From positions 1 through 20,234 of IMG/VR virus record IMGVR_UViG_3300042326_001020: 20,234 bases of DNA; one strand, written 5' to 3'. The notes below the pieces were generated by a model, which saw only the letters and a list, made by a program, of their open reading frames with translations, was not told the origin of the DNA and ran no database searches. The position numbers and the translations under genes are program-made. Positions 13,651 through 20,234 of the stretch are shown one piece after another (within the stretch, counting starts at the first letter, position 1; each line of letters starts with the position of its first letter). This stretch comes from a virus.

Positions 13651-13872
13651 ATGGGTTATCGAGTTCAAGAAGATCTTCTGCTGCATCCGAATTCGTCAGC
13701 GAATTGTCCTGTATACGATGTGTATGAGCATCGTACGGAAACTAAGGAAAAGATCTGGATTAAGCGTTTTATGAATAAGACTGAGGCTAAGTCTTTTTCT
13801 CGCCACCTTAATTTAGGTGGTGGTTTTGATGGTTGGACGCCGGATTTTTTCCGTGTTCAAGTTGTCATTTGA
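13651..13872 (+). CDS. hypothetical protein, 73 aa
   Basis: ATG 13651 lies three bases after the previous stop, with AAGGAG at 13640-13645. The 73-residue product begins MGYRVQEDLLLHPNSSANCP and has a beta-like YDVYEHRTETKEKIWIKRF followed by a helix (NKTEAKSFSRHLN) and GGGFDGWTPDFF. No motif is recognised. It is the last gene of the replication-block operon; the noncoding island starts right after it. Confidence 0.6.
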   Translation: MGYRVQEDLLLHPNSSANCPVYDVYEHRTETKEKIWIKRFMNKTEAKSFSRHLNLGGGFDGWTPDFFRVQVVI

Positions 13873-13877
13873 CTAAA

Positions 13878-13883
13878 TATACT
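13878..13883 (+). promoter_or_regulatory. putative -10 box for the small RNA
   Basis: TATACT, the same -10 hexamer as the promoters at 571 and 10467, lies 7 bases before the first base of the RNA closing stem at 13890. The -35 region is weak (TTCAAG at 13856-13861, 16-base spacer). ACTAAATA at 13872-13879 could instead serve as a poor late box. Confidence 0.35.
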
Positions 13884-13889
13884 CATGAT

Positions 13890-13996
13890 TAAAACATGTA
13901 GTACGACGAAAGAGCGTACAAGAGGCAAGAGGCTTATATGAGGGTCACATGGAATAGTTGAGAGTATCGGTGGGGTTCCGCTCGACACATGTTTTA
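13890..13996 (+). ncRNA. putative structured small RNA
   Basis: The noncoding island folds well by eye. P1 pairs TAAAACATGT (13890-13899) with ACATGTTTTA (13987-13996), ten perfect pairs. P2 pairs GTACG (13901-13905) with CGTAC (13915-13919) around a GAAA tetraloop. P3 pairs GTTGAG (13957-13962) with CTCGAC (13981-13986), one G-U, then CGG with CCG, and its 3' strand stacks directly on P1. The 13920-13956 part is single-stranded and purine-rich with three AGAGG/GAGGG runs. A -10 box precedes it and a terminator follows. It is not a tRNA: no T-loop, anticodon arm or CCA is seen. The class is unknown. Confidence 0.5.
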
Positions 13997-14006
13997 TCTA
14001 TTTAAC

Positions 14007-14034
14007 GGCGAGTCTGTAAAGGCTCGCCTTTTTT
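14007..14034 (+). terminator. strong Rho-independent terminator
   Basis: GGCGAGTCT (14007-14015) pairs with AGGCTCGCC (14020-14028) over a GTAA tetraloop, nine pairs with one G-U, followed by six T. It ends the replication operon and/or the small RNA and isolates the late operon that follows. Confidence 0.85.
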
Positions 14035-14039
14035 ATTTT

Positions 14040-14047
14040 AATAAATA
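14040..14047 (+). promoter_or_regulatory. T4-type late promoter
   Basis: AATAAATA fits the NATAAATA box recognised by gp55-type late sigma factors. It lies just after the terminator and about 26 bases before the first gene of the head-protein cassette, where a late promoter is expected. Confidence 0.55.
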
Positions 14048-14073
14048 TCTAAAAGCATATTTAGGGTCAGATG

Positions 14074-14754
14074 ATGTTAAAATTTCAGCATTTTTTATCG
14101 ATAAATGAAGCTGTTTCTAAACCTTCAGTTAAAAACAGAAAAGCTAAACACTATTTCGACATAGACGAAACCCTTTTCGCGCACGATCACAATAAGTTAA
14201 GAGTCCACGTTAAAGACTCTTCTGGTCGTAGAGTTCGAACTTTAACAAACCAAGAATTTAACTCACATCAACTCTCCCCTGATCACAGCTACGATTTTAG
14301 CGAGTTTAGAAGCTCTGATCTATTCGATCAGTCGGCTACTCCTATCCGTGGTATGGTTGCTAAACTAAAAGCAATGAAAAAGAATGGCGCCAACGTCGAG
14401 ATGTTAACTGCTCGCGGCGACTTAGATGATAAAGAAAAGTTTGCTCAGATAATGGGTAAATATGGTATCGACATCACTCCAGGTTCTGGTGTTCACGTAC
14501 GCAGAGCTGGGAATACACAAGGAAAGCCAGCTGATACAAAGGCTGCTCATATAGCTGGAGCCATCGAAAAAGAAGGGCTAAAAGAAGTTCACTTGTACGA
14601 TGACTCTATAGACAATATTAATGGTATGCTGAAGTTACAAAAGAAATTTCCAGATGTTGCATTTCACGGTCACCATGTTCAACATGATCCTGAAACTGGT
14701 AATGTCAAAGTAACTAGATATTCAGCTACTCCTAAAGAGAAAGGTTCTAAATGA
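14074..14754 (+). CDS. HAD-superfamily phosphatase with capsid-targeting-like N-terminus
   Basis: Two ATGs stand in tandem (14071, 14074); the second is chosen because AGGG (14063-14066) is 7 bases from it and because it gives MLKFQHFLSINE, in register with T4 capsid-targeting peptides. The 226-residue protein has HAD motif I FDIDETLF (D29, D31), motif II LTARG (T112), a lysine near 156 in DTKAAH, and motif III/IV YDDS (D176, D177), plus RAGN, typical of a phage HAD family. It should remove phosphate from a small molecule or a nucleic acid end. I-N-E before A at residues 10-12 fits the gp21 protease site. It is translationally coupled to the nuclease-like gene (TGATG). Confidence 0.85.
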   Translation: MLKFQHFLSINEAVSKPSVKNRKAKHYFDIDETLFAHDHNKLRVHVKDSSGRRVRTLTNQEFNSHQLSPDHSYDFSEFRSSDLFDQSATPIRGMVAKLKAMKKNGANVEMLTARGDLDDKEKFAQIMGKYGIDITPGSGVHVRRAGNTQGKPADTKAAHIAGAIEKEGLKEVHLYDDSIDNINGMLKLQKKFPDVAFHGHHVQHDPETGNVKVTRYSATPKEKGSK

Positions 14755-16220
14755 TGTTAAATTTTTCTAATTTTTTGCTTGAAGAAAAATTAAATAAGAA
14801 TCAATATGGAAAACTTCATGAAGTTCTAGTTGGTGGATTAGTTAATCATTATGCTAAAGTTTACCAAAAAAATATTAGTAAGGGTCATGATACTGCGCAT
14901 AATATGGCTATGCAAGCTATAAACAAACCGCAAAAAATGAAAAACAGTCATATGTATTCACTAACGCATATGCCTCAATTTAAAGACAGTGATAATAAAA
15001 CTGCTGAAGATCTTCACAATGAACTAGGAAACGCTGCTGATAAAGATAATTATGAAGATATTTTTCAGCATGCTTTACATGGAGCTTCTCATTTAATAGA
15101 CCATTTGCACAAAAATGGCATTAAAGACATAAAAGGCGTACATTTTACAGCAAATAAAAATGATATCAAAAATTTAACTGGCGTAGAAGACGAAACGAAT
15201 AATTCAGATATTGTAGTTGAGCATGGTCACAAAAATCTCGGAAATGGATATTTTGGAGTAAGCTTAAAATCTGGATCAGAATCTAAACTATTTAATTCTG
15301 GTCTTGGTAAATTTTCAAAACAAATTGATGATGAATATAAAAATATAACAGGTAAATCTGGTTCGTTTGAAGCAGATTCTGAAAAAGCAGAAAATGCTGC
15401 TAAATTAGCACACGGTAAAATATTAAAAAAATATGAACCGTTTTTAAAAAGGCATTTTGGCGAAAATGGTATCTCTTCTCCAAACAAACTTTCTTACGAT
15501 AAAAATGGTAATATAAGTCTACTTAAAGACTCAGATAAAACAAAAGATGCTTTTAGATATCTTGAAAAAGCTTCAGAAGAAAAAAACAAATCAATGTATG
15601 CTAATGATAAAGACAGAGAAACTTTTGCGAACATATACAAAGAATTAAGAGACAGCAGAACTGAAATAGCTAAAAGAGCTACAAATGTTTCTTTAGGTCG
15701 TCACATGGCTAACATCATGAACGTCCAAACTCCGGAAAATAAAGAAAAAATAAGATCTTTTCTAAAGAAAACATTAAATATAGGAAGAGATCAAAGTAAA
15801 ATGCCAGTTGTAAGGTTAAATACTTGGAAAAGTACTTCTGGTGAAATTAAAAAAGGCGCGCCAGAAAGAGTTTCTGAAATATCAGATGCAGAAAACGATT
15901 TTGATTCACATTTTGAATCATCTTACGGTCAATACAAAATTACTTCTAATCCTGGTTCTATATCAACTTCATTAAGTGGTCCTTCAGGGCATGGAGTAAG
16001 TTATGTTGTTGATTCTTCACCAGCTGGTGGAAACACTGCAGTTAATCGTAGAGGCGTTCATATGTGGGACAAATCTACCTCTAGGCCACCAGTTAACCCC
16101 GTAATTAAGTCTAATCCAAAAGTAGAAAACAAACCACAAGCAGAACCTAAAAAAATAAGCAATGAGATGTTTGGTAGACAGGTTCATGCCGACCACGAAA
16201 TTTATCAAGGACATGCGTAA
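14754..16220 (+). CDS. probable PD-(D/E)xK nuclease with capsid-targeting-like N-terminus
   Basis: Tandem ATGs occur at 14751 and 14754; the second gives MLNFSNFLLE, in register with the T4 MKTYQEFIAE peptide. The 488-residue protein (numbered from 14754) has an early helix with a glutamate (KLHEVLVGGLVNHY, E23), then NSDIVVEH (D152) and, one hairpin later, YFGVSLKSG (S170-x-K172), followed by SKLFNSGLG. D...(S/E)xK with a glutamate helix is the PD-(D/E)xK nuclease pattern; the SLKSG...N block resembles HpaII-like restriction enzymes. The C-terminal third is low in motifs. The gene is visibly richer in A and in AAA/AAT/AGA codons than the replication genes. Function is inferred; the fold needs a structure prediction. 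Confidence 0.65.
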   Translation: MLNFSNFLLEEKLNKNQYGKLHEVLVGGLVNHYAKVYQKNISKGHDTAHNMAMQAINKPQKMKNSHMYSLTHMPQFKDSDNKTAEDLHNELGNAADKDNYEDIFQHALHGASHLIDHLHKNGIKDIKGVHFTANKNDIKNLTGVEDETNNSDIVVEHGHKNLGNGYFGVSLKSGSESKLFNSGLGKFSKQIDDEYKNITGKSGSFEADSEKAENAAKLAHGKILKKYEPFLKRHFGENGISSPNKLSYDKNGNISLLKDSDKTKDAFRYLEKASEEKNKSMYANDKDRETFANIYKELRDSRTEIAKRATNVSLGRHMANIMNVQTPENKEKIRSFLKKTLNIGRDQSKMPVVRLNTWKSTSGEIKKGAPERVSEISDAENDFDSHFESSYGQYKITSNPGSISTSLSGPSGHGVSYVVDSSPAGGNTAVNRRGVHMWDKSTSRPPVNPVIKSNPKVENKPQAEPKKISNEMFGRQVHADHEIYQGHA

Positions 16221-18295
16221 TGATTAACTTTTCAAATTTTCTCCTAGAAGATATAGAAGAACAAGGGAAAAAACTAAAGCATCTTACTCACCTTGAAGAC
16301 ATGGTTATTCATGGCGGTCATGAGGGTGTAGGTATTGCTGCTCAACATTTAGAAGATGTGCATAACAAGTTGCTTGGCAGAAATAATTCTACCATGGTAA
16401 CCACAAAATATGATGGTTCGCCATCAATTGTATTTGGAACACATCCAGAAACTGGTAAGTTTTTCGTTGCTTCTAAGTCTGCTTTCAATAAAGATCCTAA
16501 GATAAACTACACTCCTGAAGATATCGAACGTAATCACGGTCATGCTCCTGGATTGGTCGAGAAACTAAAAGGTGCACTAGATCACCTACCTAAAATCATG
16601 CCAAGAAATGGTGGCGTTTATCAAGGTGACTTGATGTACACCAAGGGTGATGTAACAGAAAAAAATGGTATGCGCAGTGTTACACCTAATACTATCACTT
16701 ACTCAGCGCCAAATGACAGTGAACATGGCTCTCAAATGAAAAATGCTGAGCTTGGTGTTGTGGTACATACCAAGTATTCCGGTGGTAAAAAGTTAGAGTC
16801 TATGGGTGCTTCTGCTTTAGATGAAAAGTCTAGAAATACTTTTAGAAATCATCCGGATGTCCATAACATTGACCCAACAATTGACGTCAATCCGCAAAAC
16901 TATACTGCTGAAGAGCAGCAAGCTTTCTTGAATCATTCTGCTAATGTAAGAAAAGCATATTCTGGTATGAAGCCTGAAGCTATGGATGCTATTGAGGGGC
17001 ATGGTCCTGGATTAGAAATGCATGTTAACAAAATGGTGCGCGAGGGTGGTAAACCATCAATTGAAGGTTATCTTGCTGATTTAGCTGAAAAGTCTAAAAA
17101 AGAAGTTGATAAGGTTAAAACTCCTGCAGCAAAAGAAAAGAAAATCCAAGACCATGCCAAATTGGTAAAACAAATTACTGATAATTTACCACACTTTAAG
17201 AAAGCATTAGAGGTTCATGGCCATTTACAAGCTGCCAAGAATGTATTGACTAATGTAATGGCTAAAAATAACCCTTTTATGCACTCTATCGGTGGAGAGG
17301 CTACTGGTCCAGAAGGCGGTGTTGCTGTTGATAAGAAAGGTAACATGACTAAGTTTGTTGACCGTGAAGAGTTTTCTAGGCAAAATTTCCTTAAAGGAAA
17401 ACAAAGTCAACTAGCTAAAGAGAGACAAGCCATGGCGGAATCTTTAGATGAAGCCAAAGTTATTTCTTTTGTTCGAATGAATCCAATCCATCAAGGTCAT
17501 GGTCTTGTTGTTAAAAAGGTAGCTGATGAAGCAAAGCGTAACAATGCAGATCATGAGATAATACTTTCTCACAGCCATGATCCAAAGAAAAATCCATTAA
17601 CTGCAGAGCAAAAATTAAAGCATGCTAGAAGTGCTTTTCCTGGGGTAAATTTTAGTACATCTTCACCAGCACAACCTAACTTACTTCACCATTTGAGCAG
17701 AGCATATAATGAAGGGCACAGAGAAGTAACTATTGTAGGTGGGTCTGATAGAGACGCGATGGGAGAAATGGCTAAGAAATATAATGGCGTAAAAGGACCA
17801 CATGGTTTCTATGACATGAAACTTAACTTTGCTCAAGCTGGAGGCGCAAGAGATGAGAGTGAAAGCGTTGCTGGTTATTCAGCCTCTAAAATGAGAGATG
17901 CTGCTAAGAGTAAAAACGTAGGCGCATTTAAGTCTATGGCTCCATCTTCAATGAGTGATAGAAACAAAACTGCTATGTACAATGATGTTAGAAAAGGCAT
18001 GAAGTTAAATGAAACAACAACAGCAGCTGTTGGTGGTTTAGGGTTTAACAGCGGTAATCCTGCTGCAACAAATGACGAACTTGCCAGATATGCAGACACT
18101 AATGCCGTAGCATCAGATCAAACAGGTCAATCTTTATCAAAAGAACTAAGTAATAGTCAGAACAAATTATCTAAAATTATTGGTTTCAAAGAGTACCAAC
18201 CAAAAATGAGTAGAGAAAAAGCTCTTACTTATTGGGACTATGACGAAAATGGTAATCCTTTATTAATAGACGCGCTTAAAAGAAGAGCAAAGTAA
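16220..18295 (+). CDS. fusion: KxDG ligase-type nucleotidyltransferase plus NMNAT-like adenylyltransferase
   Basis: ATG 16220 overlaps the previous stop by one base, with AAGGA at 16207-16211. The 691-residue protein begins MINFSNFLLE, the same peptide as the gene before it. Domain 1 (about 20-395) looks like a covalent nucleotidyltransferase: motif I TKYDGSPSIVFG (nucleophile K63), VYQGDLMY (133-140), LGVVVHTKYSG (178-188), and PEGGVAV...TKFVDREEF (364-385), which fits motifs IV and V of RNA/DNA ligases. Domain 2 (about 412-590) has FVRMNPIHQGH (417-427), the HxGH site of NMNAT/cytidylyltransferase-type enzymes, GGSD (507-510), and YSASKMR (553-559), the ISSxxxR-type loop. The rest is a linker and a tail. 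It may adenylylate RNA/DNA ends and make NAD or a related nucleotide; the real substrates are unknown. Confidence 0.8.
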   Translation: MINFSNFLLEDIEEQGKKLKHLTHLEDMVIHGGHEGVGIAAQHLEDVHNKLLGRNNSTMVTTKYDGSPSIVFGTHPETGKFFVASKSAFNKDPKINYTPEDIERNHGHAPGLVEKLKGALDHLPKIMPRNGGVYQGDLMYTKGDVTEKNGMRSVTPNTITYSAPNDSEHGSQMKNAELGVVVHTKYSGGKKLESMGASALDEKSRNTFRNHPDVHNIDPTIDVNPQNYTAEEQQAFLNHSANVRKAYSGMKPEAMDAIEGHGPGLEMHVNKMVREGGKPSIEGYLADLAEKSKKEVDKVKTPAAKEKKIQDHAKLVKQITDNLPHFKKALEVHGHLQAAKNVLTNVMAKNNPFMHSIGGEATGPEGGVAVDKKGNMTKFVDREEFSRQNFLKGKQSQLAKERQAMAESLDEAKVISFVRMNPIHQGHGLVVKKVADEAKRNNADHEIILSHSHDPKKNPLTAEQKLKHARSAFPGVNFSTSSPAQPNLLHHLSRAYNEGHREVTIVGGSDRDAMGEMAKKYNGVKGPHGFYDMKLNFAQAGGARDESESVAGYSASKMRDAAKSKNVGAFKSMAPSSMSDRNKTAMYNDVRKGMKLNETTTAAVGGLGFNSGNPAATNDELARYADTNAVASDQTGQSLSKELSNSQNKLSKIIGFKEYQPKMSREKALTYWDYDENGNPLLIDALKRRAK

Positions 18296-18297
18296 AC

Positions 18298-19605
18298 ATG
18301 GCACAATTTCGTAAAGATACTCACCAATATTTAAAAGATGGAACAACAATATTTGAAGTTGTCATGCTTGCAGATCAATATGGCAACTTGGTAGGTCCAT
18401 CAAATCCTACAGGTATGGCTGTTGACGCATTTGGTCGTTCAAGAGTTTCACAACCACTAACGTTGTTTGATTCTTCACATCGTTATAAAGACAACGGTTT
18501 ATGGTCAACATCAAACTCAGCCGGAACAACATATAATTTTAATGCTAATGCAGGGTTGATTGAACTCAATTTACCGACAACTTCTGGTGCTGAAATTATT
18601 AGAGAAACAACCAAGGTGTTTTCGTATCAGCCTGGTAAGTCATTGCAGATATTAAACACAGTTGTTATGTCACCACCAAAGGCAAACCTAAGACAAAGAG
18701 TTGGTTACTTTGGTAATAACAACGGTATCTATTTGGAAGCTAATGGCACCAATATTGCGTTTGTTGAACGTTCATATTCAAACGGTAATGTAGTCGAAAT
18801 AAGAGCAGAACAGGCAAATTGGAACATTGATACTCTACTAGGCAACGTTGCATCTAGTCCTTCTAAAGCAACATTGGATATGTCAAAGGCGCAGATCGTA
18901 TTCCATGATATTGAATGGTTGGGTCTTGGTTCAGTTCGTTGTGGTTTTGTTATTGATGGTAAGTTAATTCATTGCCACTCTTTTCACCATGCAAATTACA
19001 TTACATCTACTTACATGACGACTGCTTCACTTCCTGTTCGTTACGAAATTAGAAACACAGGAACAACTGCTAATAGCAGCTTAATGAAACAAGTCTGCTC
19101 ATCTGTAATCTCTGAAGGTGGATACGAACTTAGAGGTTCGCAGCAAGCAATAGGTACTCCAATAACTGCGGCACGTAGTTTGGCTACAGCAGGAACATTT
19201 TACCCAATTGTTTCATTAAGACTAAAAGCAACCTCACTAGATGCTGTAGTAATTCTTACTGCATTATCTTGTATCGCTGACACAGCAAGTAACTTCAACT
19301 GGCAGGTAAGAGCAAGCACCACTACAACAGGCGGAACATGGGTAAGTGCAGGTGATGATAGTGCTGTTGAATATAACATAACAGGCACTGGCACTTCAGG
19401 TGGCAGAACCCTTGCATCTGGTTACTTTACATCAACGGCAAGCACCAGCGCGTCTGTGGATATTCTCAAAGAAGCACTATTTAAATTTCAGCTAGAAAGA
19501 AACAGTTTTACGGGAACGCCGTTTGAAATCTCTCTTGTGTTGGCAGCCAAAACTAATGGTGAGAGTGTCTACGGATCTATGGACTGGGAAGAAGTTTCAA
19601 GATAA
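18298..19605 (+). CDS. probable virion structural protein, 435 aa
   Basis: ATG 18298 lies two bases after the previous stop. The 435-residue protein is almost free of long helices and rich in T, S, N and G, with repeated short beta-like segments, as in head or tail appendage proteins. The N-terminal block GMAVDAFGRSRVSQPLTLFD (about 39-58) and the following HRYKDNGLW are, to my recollection, seen in virion proteins of marine T4-type phages. The C-terminal half has ALSCIADTASNFNWQVRAS and alternating T/S/G turns. There is no signal peptide or catalytic motif. Its place at the end of the late operon fits a structural role; decoration protein, head fibre or tail fibre cannot be told apart. Confidence 0.65.
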   Translation: MAQFRKDTHQYLKDGTTIFEVVMLADQYGNLVGPSNPTGMAVDAFGRSRVSQPLTLFDSSHRYKDNGLWSTSNSAGTTYNFNANAGLIELNLPTTSGAEIIRETTKVFSYQPGKSLQILNTVVMSPPKANLRQRVGYFGNNNGIYLEANGTNIAFVERSYSNGNVVEIRAEQANWNIDTLLGNVASSPSKATLDMSKAQIVFHDIEWLGLGSVRCGFVIDGKLIHCHSFHHANYITSTYMTTASLPVRYEIRNTGTTANSSLMKQVCSSVISEGGYELRGSQQAIGTPITAARSLATAGTFYPIVSLRLKATSLDAVVILTALSCIADTASNFNWQVRASTTTTGGTWVSAGDDSAVEYNITGTGTSGGRTLASGYFTSTASTSASVDILKEALFKFQLERNSFTGTPFEISLVLAAKTNGESVYGSMDWEEVSR

Positions 19606-19612
19606 GTTTTAT

Positions 19613-19620
19613 TATAAATA
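19613..19620 (+). promoter_or_regulatory. T4-type late promoter
   Basis: TATAAATA is an exact match to the T4 late promoter consensus, 8 bases after the preceding stop and 71 bases before the next start, in a noncoding gap. Confidence 0.7.
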
Positions 19621-19632
19621 ATAGTAAACCGC

Positions 19633-19691
19633 GATAAGGCTATCGGCAAACTCGCATAAACATAAACGGATAAGCCTAAAGGGAAACTCCG
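19633..19691 (+). repeat. imperfect direct repeat in a structured leader
   Basis: Two 23-base copies (19633-19655 and 19669-19691) start with GATAAG and end around AAACTC, with 17 of 23 positions equal and a 36-base period; the second runs up to the ATG at 19692 and contains its AAGGG binding site. CGATA (19632-19636) can pair with TATCG (19641-19645) over AGGC. The role is unknown; a duplicated leader is the simplest reading. Confidence 0.5.
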
Positions 19692-20234
19692 ATGGTAGAA
19701 TTGAATGATAAGCAGAAACTAGCTTTGTACAAGAAGTCACAAAGCTCTGGATACTCGATTGCGGTTTTAGAACAGATCTACCTTCGCGGCTACAACCTTT
19801 GGAACGAATCGTTCACAGGCAACCCTGAACAGTTTGGTTTTGACCGAGTTAACTCCTTCATAGCTGGTGGATACGCCACCGAATTAGACGCTGACCTTTT
19901 AGAGGGCGGAAAGGGTTTATGGGCTAATATCCACGCCAAGCGTGCCAGAATCAAGGCTGGTTCTGGTGAAAAAATGAGGAAGCCAGGATCAAAGGGTGCT
20001 CCAACTAGAGAGCAAATTAAATCAGCACAAAATGAAGAATATGAGCTAGACGAATCAGAGTCAGCCTTAGCAAAGAAGGCTGCTGCTTCAGGAGTTTCTT
20101 TAGGAACATTGAAGAAAGTGTATTCTAGAGGCGTCGCTGCTTGGAGAACTGGTCATCGTCCAGGAACTACACCACAGCAGTGGGGTATGGCTCGTGTGAA
20201 TTCATATATTACTAAAGGCAAAGGCACATATCAC
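19692..20234 (+). CDS. repeat-containing phage protein, 3' end beyond window
   Basis: ATG 19692 has AAGGG at about 19679-19683; the frame stays open for 181 codons to the window edge. Two similar units are visible: residues 9-60 (S-G-Y-S-I...LEQIYLRGYNLW...PEQFGFDRVNSFI) and 123-175 (S-G-V-S-L...LKKVYSRGVAAW...PQQWGMARVNSYI), each a helical 'Y-x-R-G-x-x-x-W ... R-V-N-S-(F/Y)-I' module. Between them sits GLWANIHAKRARIKAGSGEKMRKPGSKGAPT (in part), a basic linker of a type that I recall from marine T4-type phage proteins. A late promoter precedes it, so it is expected late; the role (virion-associated or DNA-binding) is unknown. Confidence 0.75.
   Translation, partial: MVELNDKQKLALYKKSQSSGYSIAVLEQIYLRGYNLWNESFTGNPEQFGFDRVNSFIAGGYATELDADLLEGGKGLWANIHAKRARIKAGSGEKMRKPGSKGAPTREQIKSAQNEEYELDESESALAKKAAASGVSLGTLKKVYSRGVAAWRTGHRPGTTPQQWGMARVNSYITKGKGTYH

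Noticed and set aside
13885-13941. Short ORF of 18 codons (MIKTC...) in the noncoding island
   Set aside because: There is no ribosome binding site, it is very short, and it lies inside the paired regions of the putative RNA.
13890-13996. tRNA or tmRNA reading of the island (an 8-pair end stem followed by TA-GTAC looks tRNA-like)
   Set aside because: The D-loop lacks GG, no anticodon arm of the right size forms, the T-loop TTC-x-A pattern and T stem are absent, and there is no CCA.
1-20234. CRISPR arrays, insertion sequences, integrase/attachment sites, inteins and homing endonucleases
   Set aside because: No regular direct repeats, transposase motifs or terminal inverted repeats were seen, and the polymerase and recombinase genes run uninterrupted.

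Overview
The window looks like a piece of a T4-type myovirus genome (Straboviridae-like or marine/soil T4-superfamily) that infects an alphaproteobacterium. Evidence for the phage type is a T4-order replication block (family B DNA polymerase gp43, UvsX recombinase, gp41 helicase), a phage small heat-shock protein, dense packing with ATGA-type overlaps, every gene on the + strand, and T4-type late promoter boxes (NATAAATA). Evidence for an alphaproteobacterial host is inferential: a DUF1127 protein, a PlcP/Agt-type lipid-remodelling gene pair and a ROSE-like RNA thermometer, all of which are best known from that class. The exact species cannot be told from sequence alone.

Region 1 (about 1-6905) is an accessory/early region of small genes read as long operons from sigma70-like promoters. 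It holds a calcineurin-like phosphoesterase, a secreted mini-protein, an HD-domain protein of the small alarmone hydrolase (MESH1-like) type, zinc-ribbon and cysteine-rich mini-proteins, and the most striking metabolic pair: a PlcP-like phospholipase C metallophosphoesterase overlapping an Agt-like GT4 glycosyltransferase. In bacteria this pair swaps phospholipids for glycolipids when phosphate is short.

Region 2 (about 6905-7710) has an hsp20 gene behind a short leader that folds into two hairpins, the second hiding the Shine-Dalgarno with a UCGCU anti-SD (the ROSE signature), followed by a DUF1127 gene and a terminator. Region 3 (7698-13872) is the replication/recombination block plus conserved mini-genes.

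Region 4 (13873-14070) is noncoding: a well-folded putative small RNA, a strong terminator and a late promoter. Region 5 (14074-18295) is a late operon of three proteins that all start with the same short peptide, matching in spacing the T4 capsid-targeting sequence that is cut by the gp21 head protease: a HAD phosphatase, a probable PD-(D/E)xK nuclease, and a fusion of a KxDG ligase-type nucleotidyltransferase with an NMNAT-like domain. I infer that these are packaged inside the head and delivered with the DNA. Region 6 (18298-end) holds a probable virion protein and the start of a repeat-containing phage protein behind a late promoter and a duplicated leader.
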